A stretch of 64,000 nucleotides of DNA from Amycolatopsis nigrescens CSC17Ta-90. Its GTDB lineage: Bacteria; Actinomycetota; Actinomycetes; Mycobacteriales; Pseudonocardiaceae. Under the pieces are notes generated by a model. The model was not told where the DNA came from, made no database searches, and saw only the letters and a list, made by a program, of their open reading frames with translations. Each line of letters begins with the position of its first letter. Within the stretch, counting starts at the first letter, position 1. The translations under genes and the position numbers were made by a program. The stretch lies in NCBI RefSeq assembly GCF_000384315.1, contig NZ_ARVW01000001.1, forward strand, positions 6,617,001 through 6,681,000. Direction: 5' to 3'. This document shows, one piece after another, positions 7,264-15,663 of the stretch.

Positions 7264-8730
7264 ATGAGCGACGAGACCGACACCGGTGAACTGCGGCGGC
7301 TCCTGACCGCCGCCGCCGCCGCCGACGCGGCGGGCCGGACCGCCGCCAGCACGCCGGAAGAACGGGCGAGCTGGCTGACGGCCGCGGCGGACGCACTGGA
7401 CGGTGCGGCCGACGAGCTGGTCGAGCTGGCCGCGGCGGAGACCCACCTGCCGGCCACGCCGCGGCTGCGCGGGGAGCTGCTCCGGACGACTTTCCAGCTG
7501 CGGCTCTTCGGTGAGGTGCTGGCGGACGGCGAGTTCCTGGACGCTCGCGTCGACCACGCCGACCCCGGGTGGCCGATGGGCCCGCGCCCGGACATCCGCC
7601 GGGTGCGGGTGCCGATCGGGCCGGTGCTGGTGTTCGCCGCGAGCAACTTCCCGTTCGCCTTCAGCGTCGCCGGTGGCGACACGGCGTCGGCGCTCGCGGC
7701 GGGCTGCCCGGTGGTGCTCAAGGCACATCCCGGCCATCCGCGGCTGTCCGCTCGGACGGGGGAGATCCTGCGGGACGCGCTGGTCGCGGCCGGCGCCCCG
7801 GCCGGCGTCTTCGAGGTGATCCACGGGGTCGAAGCCGGAGTCGAGGCGCTGCGGGACCCGCTGGTCGCGGCGGCGTCGTTCACCGGTTCGGTGGCCGGTG
7901 GCCGGGCGCTGTTCGACATCGCGGCGGCCCGCCCGAACCCGATCCCGTTCTACGGTGAGCTGGGCAGCGTGAACCCGGTCGTGGTGACGCCCGGTGCGGT
8001 ACGGGCCAGGGGCGAGCAGATCGCGAAGGGTTTCGCCGGCTCGTTCACGCTCGGCGCCGGGCAGTTCTGCACCAAGCCGGGCCTGCTGTTCCTGCCGGAG
8101 GGCCATGGTCTGGAGGACGCGCTGCGCGATGCGGTGGCGGCGACCAGTGCGCAGCCGATGCTGAACGAGCGGATCACCTCTGGTTTCGCGGCCGGACTGG
8201 ATCGGTTGCGCGCGCTGCCGGAGGTGCGCGTGCTGGCCGGCACCGAGAACGCCGGGGACGGCACCGGCGCGACCCTGCTGGCCACCACCGCGGCCGGGTT
8301 CGCCAAGAGCGACGCGGCGGTTCGCGAAGAGTGCTTCGGCCCGGCGTCGATCGTGGTGACCTACTCCGGTCACGCCGAGCTGCTCGGGCTGCTCGCCGAG
8401 CTGGAGCCGGGGCTGACCGCCACCGTGCAGGCCGAAGAGTCCGAAGTGGACGATGTGCGGGCGTTGCTGCCCGCGCTGACCAGGATCGCCGGACGGCTGC
8501 TGTGGAACGACTGGCCGACCGGGGTCACGGTCAGCTGGGCGCAGCAGCACGGCGGCCCGTACCCGGCGACCACCGCGCCGACCAGCACCTCGGTGGGTAC
8601 CGCGGCGATCGAGCGGTTCCTGCGTCCGGTCGCCTGGCAGGGCTTCCCGGACGCGCTGCTGCCGCCGGCGCTGCGCGAGGACAACCCCTGGCGGCTGCCG
8701 AGGCGCACCGACGGCGAACGCAGCGAGTAA
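7264..8730 (+). CDS. 2-oxoglutarate-semialdehyde dehydrogenase (NADP/NAD aldehyde dehydrogenase)
   Basis: The 488-residue aldehyde dehydrogenase has the oxyanion Asn in FAASNFPFAFS (Asn128), the cofactor-side Lys153, the general base Glu232 in YGELGSVNP and the nucleophile Cys269 in GAGQFCTKPG. The GELGSVNP and GQFCTKPG signatures are those of the aldarate-pathway ketoglutarate semialdehyde dehydrogenases (EC 1.2.1.26) rather than of succinate-semialdehyde enzymes. It would oxidise the kdgD product to 2-oxoglutarate, the end of the oxidative uronate route. ATG 7264 follows a GAGAGGAA ribosome site; in-frame codons upstream fall in the inverted repeat. No second copy is seen in the locus at 37-43 kb. 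Confidence 0.88.
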   Translation: MSDETDTGELRRLLTAAAAADAAGRTAASTPEERASWLTAAADALDGAADELVELAAAETHLPATPRLRGELLRTTFQLRLFGEVLADGEFLDARVDHADPGWPMGPRPDIRRVRVPIGPVLVFAASNFPFAFSVAGGDTASALAAGCPVVLKAHPGHPRLSARTGEILRDALVAAGAPAGVFEVIHGVEAGVEALRDPLVAAASFTGSVAGGRALFDIAAARPNPIPFYGELGSVNPVVVTPGAVRARGEQIAKGFAGSFTLGAGQFCTKPGLLFLPEGHGLEDALRDAVAATSAQPMLNERITSGFAAGLDRLRALPEVRVLAGTENAGDGTGATLLATTAAGFAKSDAAVREECFGPASIVVTYSGHAELLGLLAELEPGLTATVQAEESEVDDVRALLPALTRIAGRLLWNDWPTGVTVSWAQQHGGPYPATTAPTSTSVGTAAIERFLRPVAWQGFPDALLPPALREDNPWRLPRRTDGERSE

Positions 8731-8780
8731 ACCCCCGCAAGAGCCAACCAAGAGCCAACGCAGTCTCTCTGGGAGGAACC

Positions 8781-11114
8781 ATGTCCGTGAACCGCAGAAC
8801 AGTGCTGCGCGGAGGAACCCTGGCCACCGCGGCGCTCGCCGTGCCGGCCGTGTCCGGCCCCGCGCGAGCCGCCGCCGCGCAGCCGGACATGGCGAAGATC
8901 CTCGCCGCCTACCGCGCGCTGCAGGTGGGCACCGGGCGCCGCTCACCCGAGCGGGACCAGGCGGTGCGCGCGCTCGACGAGGTGGCCACGGGCTACCTCG
9001 CCGCCATGCGGGACGCCGACCAGCTGTGGGCGGACCTGCCGGTCGAGCCGGGCAGCACGTACTTCCCGAAGATGTACTACCGGCTGCGCACGATCGCGGT
9101 GGACTGGGCGACCCCCGGTTCGGCGCTCTCGGCGGAACCCGAGCTGCCCGGCCGGATCGTCACCGCGCTCGACACGCTGTATCGCTTGCAGTACAACGAG
9201 AACACCAGTGAGATCGGCAACTGGTACGTCTACGAGATCGGGGTGCCCTACTGGGTGCTGCAGATCCTGGTGGCGCTCGGCGATGCGGTGGCGGCCGCGG
9301 ACCGGGAACGGCTGCTGCGGCCGGTGCTGCGCTTCGTCGCCGATCCCAACCGCCGCACCAACAAACCGGAGCTGGTGGAGACCGGGGCGAATCGGGCGGA
9401 CAAGGCGCTGATCGCGGTGGTGTCCGGGGCGATGGCAGGGGACGCCGCCCGGATCGCGGCCGGGGTGGCCGCGGTGACCGACGTGGCCGGCGGCGGTGCG
9501 GCCAGCCTGGTGCGGTTGGTGACCGCGGGGGACGGGTTCCACCCCGACGGCTCGTTCCTCCAGCACGACGTGGTGCCCTATCCGGGGCACTACGCCCTGG
9601 TGCTGCTGCAGGCGGTGGCCGGGCTGGCCGAGGTCACCGCCGGCACGGCCTGGGAGCTGCCGGTGGAGGTGCGGCGGCGGATCAGCGAGGCGGCGGTGGA
9701 CGCCTGCGCGCCGTTCATGTTCGCCGGCTCCATGATGGAACCGGCCAGGGGGCGGTTCCTTTCCCGGCAGGGGGAGACCGGCCATGACAGCGGCCATCAG
9801 CTGACCGCGGCCGCGGTGCTGCTCGCCAGGCACGCGCCGGAGCCGGTCCGCGCCACCCTGGCCGGGCTGGTCGCGGACTGGGTGGGCAGCGGGAAATGGG
9901 CACCGTTCCTGAAGGTCGTCGACGTCCAGCGGTTCTCCGGCGGGCTGCAGCCGGTCGGGGTGCCGGAGGTCGAGTACGCCCAGCAACTGCTGGCCGGGAA
10001 ACCGCGGCGGCCGGCGCGGGTGCCGGTGCACCGGGTCTTCGGCCAGCAGGACCGGATGGTGCACGTGACCACGGACTGGTCCGCGTCGCTCGGCCTCAGC
10101 TCCACCAGGATCTGCCGGTACGAGTCGATCAACGGGATGAACCTGCACGGCTGGTACACCGGCGACGGCATGCTCTACGTGTTCCTGCCGGAGGCGCAGG
10201 GGCATTACAGCGACGCGTACTGGCCGACCGTGGACGCGCACCTGCTGCCCGGCACCACGGAGAAGGCGGGCACCCCACCGGCTCTGGGCTCGGTGCCGGT
10301 GACTTCGCGTGACTTCGCCGGGGGAGCGCGCTGGGACGAACGGTACGGGGTGCACGGCCTGGACTTCGTTTCCCAGGACGGCACGCTGAGCGCGAAGAAG
10401 TCCTGGTTCTTCACCCCGTCCGGGGTGCTCTGCCTCGGCGCGGGCATCACCGACGCGAGCGGCGCGGCGGTGCGCACCACGATCGAGAACCGGAACCTCG
10501 GCGAGGGCGGTGACCCCGCGCTGCTCGCCGACGGTCGTCCGACCACTGTGGAGCTTGGCTCGGCCGCGACGCTGCGCCGCCCGCGATGGCTGCACCTGGC
10601 CGGCACCGGCGGCTACCTGGTGCTCGACGACGCGACGGTGTCGGTGCTGCGCGAGGACCGCACCGGGGCGTGGCGGGACATCGACACCGGTGCGAACACC
10701 GCCGGCACCAGCACCCCGTACACCCGGCGGTACCAGAAGATCGTGCTCGAGCACGGCGCCCGGCCCGCCGGGGCGAGCTACGCCTACGTGGTGCTGCCCG
10801 GCGCGTCGGTGGTGCGCACCATCGCTTCGGCGGCGCAGTGGCGGGTGCGTGCGAACACGGAAACCGTGCAGGCGACCAGGTTGTGGAACGGCACGCTGCT
10901 GGCGAACTTCTTCGGCGCGGGCGCGGTGGACGAGCTGAGTGTGTCCGGGCCGGCCTCGGTGGCGCTCGGCGTGACCGGCCGGGGCCTGCGGCTGGCGGTT
11001 GCCGACCCGACCCAGCGCCAGGACCGGATCCGGGTCACCGTGCGGCGCCGGACGGTGGACGTGCCGGTCGGCGGCATGCTCGGCGCCACCACGGTGCTCA
11101 CGCTGGGGTCCTGA
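8781..11114 (+). CDS. Secreted polysaccharide lyase family 8 (hyaluronate/chondroitin/xanthan lyase type)
   Basis: The 777-residue protein begins with a Tat-type leader (NRRTVLRGG, then Ala-rich, PARAAAA). The N-terminal alpha/alpha toroid has NWYVYEIGVP (147-156), Asn204 in TGANR, and His262 and Tyr271 in SFLQHDVVPYPGHY. The 9-residue spacing and order match the catalytic Asn-His-Tyr of PL8 lyases. The C-terminal half has NGMNLHGWYTGDG and GHYSDAYWPTVDAHLLPGTT, typical of the PL8 beta-sandwich. The enzyme cleaves uronic-acid polymers by beta-elimination outside the cell. Start is ATG 8781 after GGGAGGAACC, 50 bp downstream of the dehydrogenase stop, so it probably belongs to the uronate operon. 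Substrate (hyaluronan, chondroitin or xanthan) cannot be told from sequence. No GH88 unsaturated-uronyl hydrolase is recognisable here. Confidence 0.87.
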   Translation: MSVNRRTVLRGGTLATAALAVPAVSGPARAAAAQPDMAKILAAYRALQVGTGRRSPERDQAVRALDEVATGYLAAMRDADQLWADLPVEPGSTYFPKMYYRLRTIAVDWATPGSALSAEPELPGRIVTALDTLYRLQYNENTSEIGNWYVYEIGVPYWVLQILVALGDAVAAADRERLLRPVLRFVADPNRRTNKPELVETGANRADKALIAVVSGAMAGDAARIAAGVAAVTDVAGGGAASLVRLVTAGDGFHPDGSFLQHDVVPYPGHYALVLLQAVAGLAEVTAGTAWELPVEVRRRISEAAVDACAPFMFAGSMMEPARGRFLSRQGETGHDSGHQLTAAAVLLARHAPEPVRATLAGLVADWVGSGKWAPFLKVVDVQRFSGGLQPVGVPEVEYAQQLLAGKPRRPARVPVHRVFGQQDRMVHVTTDWSASLGLSSTRICRYESINGMNLHGWYTGDGMLYVFLPEAQGHYSDAYWPTVDAHLLPGTTEKAGTPPALGSVPVTSRDFAGGARWDERYGVHGLDFVSQDGTLSAKKSWFFTPSGVLCLGAGITDASGAAVRTTIENRNLGEGGDPALLADGRPTTVELGSAATLRRPRWLHLAGTGGYLVLDDATVSVLREDRTGAWRDIDTGANTAGTSTPYTRRYQKIVLEHGARPAGASYAYVVLPGASVVRTIASAAQWRVRANTETVQATRLWNGTLLANFFGAGAVDELSVSGPASVALGVTGRGLRLAVADPTQRQDRIRVTVRRRTVDVPVGGMLGATTVLTLGS

Positions 11115-11169
11115 TGTGAACAGCGGATCAGGAACAGTCGTGCACTGAACCTCGGTGTGAATGGGTGTC

Positions 11170-11198
11170 TTGTGCACTAAGTAAATCACCGCTAGCCT
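11170..11198 (+). promoter_or_regulatory. Candidate promoter with twin GTGCACT boxes before the MaoC operon
   Basis: TTGTGC (11170-11175), a 17-bp spacer and TAGCCT (11193-11198) form a plausible promoter. A GTGCACT box (11172-11178) overlaps the -35, and a second identical box lies at 11140-11146, 32 bp (about three helix turns) upstream. They could be operators for the tandem TetR at the end of the operon; this is inference. Confidence 0.4.
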
Positions 11199-11230
11199 CC
11201 CCTGGAGTACCCGGCGGAAAGCGAGCGACG

Positions 11231-11686
11231 ATGCCCATCGATCCCGCGGTGATCGGTACCGAGCTGCCCGAGTTCGGCGTGGACGTGGAGCGCGGGCGGT
11301 TGCGCTTCTTCGCGAAGGCCATCGGTGAGACCGATCCGGTGTACGTGGACCTCCAGGCGGCCGGTGCGGCCGGGCACCGGGATCTGCCGGTCCCGCCGAC
11401 CTTCTTCTTCGGCCTGGAGCTGCAGGGGCCGGACTCCTTCGGCTGGCTCGGCGACCTCGGCGTGGACCTGCGCCGGGTGCTGCACGGCGAGCAGGAGTTC
11501 CACTACCACGCGCTGGCCTACGCCGGTGACCACCTGCGGTTCTCCTCGCGGATCACGGACAGTTACAGCAAGAAGGCGGGTGCGCTGGACTTCCTGGTCA
11601 AGGAGACCGATGTGCGCCGCGACGGGGAGGACATCGTGACCCTGCGCCAGATCCTGGTGGTGCGGAACCCGGAGGTGCGCCCGTGA
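11231..11686 (+). CDS. MaoC-like N-terminal dehydratase subunit (FAS1-DH region, hot-dog fold)
   Basis: The 151-residue protein has RLRFFAKAIGETDPVYVD and PVPPTFFFGLEL, followed by LHGEQEFHYHALAYAGDHL. This is the single hot-dog pattern of the MaoC N-terminal (non-catalytic) half that pairs with a catalytic MaoC protein in actinobacterial heterodimeric enoyl hydratases such as HadAB or ChsH1/2. The next gene, which overlaps its stop by four bases (GTGA), supplies the catalytic partner. With the acyl-CoA ligase downstream this suggests activation and hydration of an acyl or aryl-acyl substrate. Start ATG 11231 is preceded by GGAAAGCGAG. Confidence 0.8.
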   Translation: MPIDPAVIGTELPEFGVDVERGRLRFFAKAIGETDPVYVDLQAAGAAGHRDLPVPPTFFFGLELQGPDSFGWLGDLGVDLRRVLHGEQEFHYHALAYAGDHLRFSSRITDSYSKKAGALDFLVKETDVRRDGEDIVTLRQILVVRNPEVRP

Positions 11687-12090
11687 GCACGTTCGCCGAA
11701 CCCGGTGCCGAACTGCCGCCGCTGGCCGCGCCGGAGATCACCAGGACCACGCTGGCCCTGTTCGCCGGTGCGTCCGGGGACCACAACCCGATCCACCTCG
11801 ATCTGGACGTCGCCCGCTCCGCCGGGCTGGATGACGTGTTCGCGCACGGCATGCTGTCCATGGCCTATCTCGGCAGGCTGCTCACCTCCTGGGTGCCGCA
11901 GCACCGGATCCGCTCGTTCTCGGTGCGGTTCGCCGCGATCACCCCGGTGCACGCCAAGCCGGTCGCCACCGGCACGGTGACCGAGGTGTCCGAAGTAGAC
12001 GGTGAGCGGCTGGCAACGCTGGAGCTGGCGGTGACGCTGGCGGACGGCACCGTGACCCTTTCCGGCGGTGCTGTCGTCGCTTTGGACTAG
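11683..12090 (+). CDS. MaoC-family enoyl-CoA hydratase, catalytic subunit
   Basis: The 135-residue hot-dog protein has the R-hydratase signature FAGASGDHNPIHLD with catalytic Asp and His, followed by VFAHGMLSMAYLGRLL. It starts at GTG 11683, overlapping the stop of the partner gene, which implies translational coupling and a heterodimer. It would hydrate a 2-enoyl-CoA (or acyl-ACP). The substrate is not predictable from sequence. Alternative: stand-alone R-specific hydratase, but the coupled partner argues for a two-subunit enzyme. Confidence 0.83.
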   Translation: MSTFAEPGAELPPLAAPEITRTTLALFAGASGDHNPIHLDLDVARSAGLDDVFAHGMLSMAYLGRLLTSWVPQHRIRSFSVRFAAITPVHAKPVATGTVTEVSEVDGERLATLELAVTLADGTVTLSGGAVVALD

Positions 12091-12099
12091 GAGGAGCCT

Positions 12100-13647
12100 G
12101 TGTATCTGACCCAGTCCCTGCACCGGTCGGTGCAGCAGAACCCGGACGCGACGAGCACCATCTGCGGCGGCCGGATCAGGACCTTCGCCGAGACGGCGGA
12201 CCGCGTCGCGCGGCTGGCCGGTGCGCTGCGCGAGCTCGGTGTCGGCCGTGGTGACCGAGTCGCGATGTATGCGTTGAACTCCGACCGCTACCACGAGTAT
12301 CTGCTGGCGGTGCCGTGGGCGGGCGCGGTGCTCAACCCGGTGAACATCCGCTGGAGCCCGGCCGAGATCGTGTACTCGCTGGAAGACTCCGGAACTTCGG
12401 TGCTGCTGGTGGACGACCAGTTCGCCGGGGCGGTGCCGGTGCTGCGGGAGCGGTTCCCGGCGCTGCGCACGGTGATCCACTGCGGCGACGGCGAGACCCC
12501 GGAGGGGATGCTCTCCTACGAGGCGCTGCTCGCCGGCGCGGCCCCGGTCGAGGACGTGCGCCGCGGTGGCGACGAGACCGCCGGGATCTTCTACACCGGT
12601 GGCACCACCGGCTTTCCCAAGGGTGTGGTGCTCAGCCACGCGAACATGGTCACCTCCGCGCTCGGTTCCCTGTGCACCGGCGGGTTCCTGTCCAAGGGCG
12701 GCAGGCTGCTGCACGTGGCGCCGATGTTCCACCTCGCCGACATCGCGATCTGGGTGGCGCAGAGCATGCTCGGCGGCACGCACGTGATGCTGCCGATGTT
12801 CGATCCGGCCGCGGTGCCGGCGGTGATCGCCGAGCACGGGATCACCGATGTGCTGCTGGTGCCGACCATGGTGCAGCTGGTGGTGGACCATCCGGCCGTC
12901 GCCGAGCACGACCTGTCCAGCCTGCGCGGCCTGGTCTACGGCGCCTCCCCGATCTCGGAGGCGGTGCTGGCCAAGGCGATGCGGACGTTCCCGTCGGCCC
13001 GGTTCACCCAGGCGTACGGGATGACCGAGCTGTCGCCGGTGGCCACCCTGCTGCTGCCCGAGGAGCACGAGGATCCGGCGCTGCTGCGGTCGGCGGGCCG
13101 GGCGGTGCCCCATGCCGAGCTGCGCGTGGTGGATCCGGATGGGGCCGAGTTGCCACCTGGAGTGGTCGGCGAGGTGGTGGTCCGCGGTGGGCACGTGATG
13201 CAGGGGTACTGGAACAAACCGGAGGAGACCGCGGCCGCGCTGCGCGACGGCTGGATGCACACCGGCGACGGCGGCTACCTGGACGAGCGGGGTTACCTGT
13301 TCGTGGTGGACCGGATCAAGGACATGATCGTCTCCGGCGGCGAGAACGTGTACTCGGTCGAGGTGGAGAACGCGCTGGCCAAGCATCCCGCGGTGGCCGC
13401 CTGCGCGGTGATCGGGGTGCCGGATGAGGAATGGGGCGAGCGGGTGCACGCCGTGGTGGTGCTCGCGGACGGCGCGCGGACGGACGGGGACGAGCTGCGG
13501 GCGCACTGCCGGGAGCACATCGCCGGCTACAAGTGCCCGCGCACGGTGGAGTTCAGCACCGCGCTGCCGATGTCCGGTGCGGGCAAGATCCTCAAACGCG
13601 AGCTGCGCAAGCGGTACTGGACCGACGAGAACAGGGCCGTGCACTAG
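12100..13647 (+). CDS. Acyl-CoA synthetase (class I adenylate-forming enzyme)
   Basis: The 515-residue AMP-binding enzyme has the P-loop-like FYTGGTTGFPKG, YGMTELSP, the hinge Asp in MHTGDGGYLDE followed by VDRIKDMIVSGGENVYSVEVE, and the terminal catalytic Lys in SGAGKILKREL. It lies 9 bp after the MaoC gene with an AGGAGGAG site and a GTG start. It is closest in style to medium/long-chain or FadD-like fatty or aromatic acid CoA ligases. With the MaoC pair it should activate an acid and pass the CoA thioester to hydration. The operon ends with the TetR gene, which probably controls it. Confidence 0.87.
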   Translation: MYLTQSLHRSVQQNPDATSTICGGRIRTFAETADRVARLAGALRELGVGRGDRVAMYALNSDRYHEYLLAVPWAGAVLNPVNIRWSPAEIVYSLEDSGTSVLLVDDQFAGAVPVLRERFPALRTVIHCGDGETPEGMLSYEALLAGAAPVEDVRRGGDETAGIFYTGGTTGFPKGVVLSHANMVTSALGSLCTGGFLSKGGRLLHVAPMFHLADIAIWVAQSMLGGTHVMLPMFDPAAVPAVIAEHGITDVLLVPTMVQLVVDHPAVAEHDLSSLRGLVYGASPISEAVLAKAMRTFPSARFTQAYGMTELSPVATLLLPEEHEDPALLRSAGRAVPHAELRVVDPDGAELPPGVVGEVVVRGGHVMQGYWNKPEETAAALRDGWMHTGDGGYLDERGYLFVVDRIKDMIVSGGENVYSVEVENALAKHPAVAACAVIGVPDEEWGERVHAVVVLADGARTDGDELRAHCREHIAGYKCPRTVEFSTALPMSGAGKILKRELRKRYWTDENRAVH

Positions 13648-13682
13648 CGCGTTGTCCTGAATGGACTGTGAGGAGACGGGTG

Positions 13683-14855
13683 ATGGCGGGGGCTCCGGCC
13701 GTACGCGCGCGGCGGCCGAAGGACCGCAAGCAGCAGATCCTCCGGGTGGCCGCGGAGCGGTTCCGCCGGGTCGGCTACCACAATGTGCGGATGGCCGAGA
13801 TCGCCGAGGCGACCGGCATCACCGCGGGCGCGCTCTACCGGCACTTCAGCGGCAAGCGGGAGCTGCTGGCCGCGTGCACCGAGGATTCGATGGATCGGCT
13901 GGCCGAGCTGGTGCGTGCGCCAGGGGAGCTGGCCGATTTGCTCGGCGCGGTCGCCGGGTTCGCAGTGGAGCATCGCGCGCTCGGCGTGCTCTGGCAGCGC
14001 GAGGCGCGGCATCTGGCGGAAGAGCGGCGGCGCGAGCTGCGGCACGGGTTGCGTGACGCCGCTGCCGCGCTCGCCGAGCGGATCACGCTGGCGAGGCCGT
14101 CGCTGTCCACTTCGGACGCTGAGTTGCTCGCCTGGTGCGTGTTCGCGGTGCTGGCCAGCCCGGCGCAGCACACGGTGGAGCTGGAGCCGTCGCGCTTCGG
14201 TGACCTGCTCGCCGGGTTGTCCGGTGCGGTGGTCGCCGCCGACCTGCCGCCCGCTGGGGCTGCGCGGTCTTCGCCGTCCGGAAACGGCTTGGCCAGGACG
14301 TCGCGCCGGGAGATGCTGTTGACCGCGGCCATCCGGTTGTTCAGCGAGCAGGGCTACCAGTCGGTCAGCATGGCCGAAGTCGGCGCGGCCGCCGGCATCA
14401 GCGGTCCGAGCGTGTACAACCACTTCGCCAACAAGTCGGAACTGCTGGTGGCGGCGCTGCGCCGGGCGAACGAAACCCTGCAGCTCGCCCTGTCGGACGC
14501 ACTGGCCCGCGCCGAGACCGCGGAGTCGGCCCTGCACGCGGTGCTCGATTCGTATGTCGGGCTGACGCTCAGCCACAGCGACCTGATCGGCACCCTGATC
14601 ACCGAGCTGGTCAACCTGCCCGGCGAACAGCGCCACGAACTTCGCCGCGTGCAGCACGAATACCTGGCCGAATGGGTCAACCTGCTCCGCACCACCCACC
14701 CCGCCCTCCCCGAACCCGACGCCAGGGTCATGGTCCACGCCGCGATCACGCTGATCAACGACGTCGCCCGCATCCACCACCTCCGCACCCGCCCCGCCCT
14801 GTCCACCGAACTCGCCCACCTCGCCCGCACCCTCCTCGCCACCCCGCGCCGGTAG
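13683..14855 (+). CDS. TetR-family regulator with two tandem TetR units
   Basis: The 390-residue protein is about twice the usual TetR length and carries two complete DNA-binding segments. The first runs over residues 10-60 (KQQILRVAAERFRRVGY to ALYRHFSGKRELL), the second over residues 200-255 (REMLLTAAIRLFSEQGY to SVYNHFANKSELL), each with its own helical ligand domain. Such fused tandem TetR proteins occur in actinobacteria next to acyl-CoA metabolism genes. It starts at ATG 13683 behind GAGGAGACGGG, 35 bp after the ligase gene, so it is part of the operon and probably its repressor, responding to an acyl-CoA. The two half-proteins could bind the paired GTGCACT boxes upstream. Confidence 0.85.
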   Translation: MAGAPAVRARRPKDRKQQILRVAAERFRRVGYHNVRMAEIAEATGITAGALYRHFSGKRELLAACTEDSMDRLAELVRAPGELADLLGAVAGFAVEHRALGVLWQREARHLAEERRRELRHGLRDAAAALAERITLARPSLSTSDAELLAWCVFAVLASPAQHTVELEPSRFGDLLAGLSGAVVAADLPPAGAARSSPSGNGLARTSRREMLLTAAIRLFSEQGYQSVSMAEVGAAAGISGPSVYNHFANKSELLVAALRRANETLQLALSDALARAETAESALHAVLDSYVGLTLSHSDLIGTLITELVNLPGEQRHELRRVQHEYLAEWVNLLRTTHPALPEPDARVMVHAAITLINDVARIHHLRTRPALSTELAHLARTLLATPRR

Positions 14856-14867
14856 CTCCCCGCTCGC

Positions 14868-15265
14868 TTTCCGACGACGAGACCCGAACGCAGAACTCGC
14901 AGGAGGCGAACGTGGGACTCGCGCGAGTTCTGCGTTCGCGCTGGGCGAGTCGAACGTTGGGGGTCGGCGAGTTCCGCACTCGGGCAGCTCGTCGGTGTTT
15001 TTCGACGAGGGGGCCCCAGAACAGAACTCGCGCCGGGATCCTCGCAGCGGGAGTGGTTACCCGGGGCGGGTGTGGGTTGGCGGGGTAACCAGTGGGGGTC
15101 GGGTACGGCTGCCCGCGGGACCTGATCTTTCCGGTGCGGGGTGAAATTTCGCTGGTGACCAGCGGCGGAAGGTGATGCGGGGAGCGAAATTTTGCCTCGC
15201 GTCGCCTGCAAGGTGACCACCACCCCCGGGGCCGGATGGCTAGAAGGGCGGTGGCTCGTCGTCGT
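14868..15265. repeat. Degenerate tandem unit 1 of a roughly 387-bp repeat
   Basis: This 0.4 kb block and the next (15266-15663) share the same order of elements: TCGACGACG-type start, short inverted ACTCGC units, a TCGTCGGTGTTTTTCGACGA hairpin, then a 105-bp stretch identical between copies (15109-15213 and 15494-15598). It ends with the coding sense for SSKNDDEPPPF, the C-terminus of the DUF222/HNH gene (read on the minus strand). Unit 1 carries about 50 extra bases (around 15056-15108). The long open frames on either strand here are repeat-driven and not convincing genes. The gap between the TetR and HNH genes (14856-15625) holds nothing else. Confidence 0.8.
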
Positions 15266-15663
15266 TTTTCGACGACGTCTCGAACGCAGGACTCGCACTG
15301 CCGGAACGTGGAACTCGCGGGAGGCGAACGTGGGACTCGCGCTGCTGGAAGGTGGGACTCGCGCAGTTCTGCGTTCGCGCGGGGCGAGTCGAACGTTGGG
15401 GGTGGGCGAGTTCCACGTTCGGGCTCGTCGGTGTTTTTCGACGACAGGAACCTCCGAACAGAACTCGCATTAGGGCCTTCGCAGCGGGAGTGGCTGCCCG
15501 CGGGACCTGATCTTTCCGGTGCGGGGTGAAATTTCGCTGGTGACCAGCGGCGGAAGGTGATGCGGGGAGCGAAATTTTGCCTCGCGTCGCCTGCAAGGCG
15601 ACCACCCACCCTCGAACCCGGATGGTTAGAAGGGTGGGGGTTCGTCGTCGTTTTTCGACGACG
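15266..15663. repeat. Degenerate tandem unit 2 of the 387-bp repeat, overlapping the HNH gene 3-prime end
   Basis: Second copy of the unit described at 14868. Its last 38 bases are the 3-prime end of the DUF222/HNH gene, so the repeat appears to be made of the 3-prime end and downstream flank of that gene, duplicated in tandem. It contains additional short units of the form AACGTGGGACTCGC and its inverse GCGAGTTCCACGTT. Confidence 0.8.

Noticed and set aside
14868..15663. CRISPR array suspicion from many short repeats
   Set aside because: Units occur in both orientations, differ in sequence and spacing, and fall into two 387-bp tandem blocks; there are no uniform repeats with unique spacers and no cas genes.
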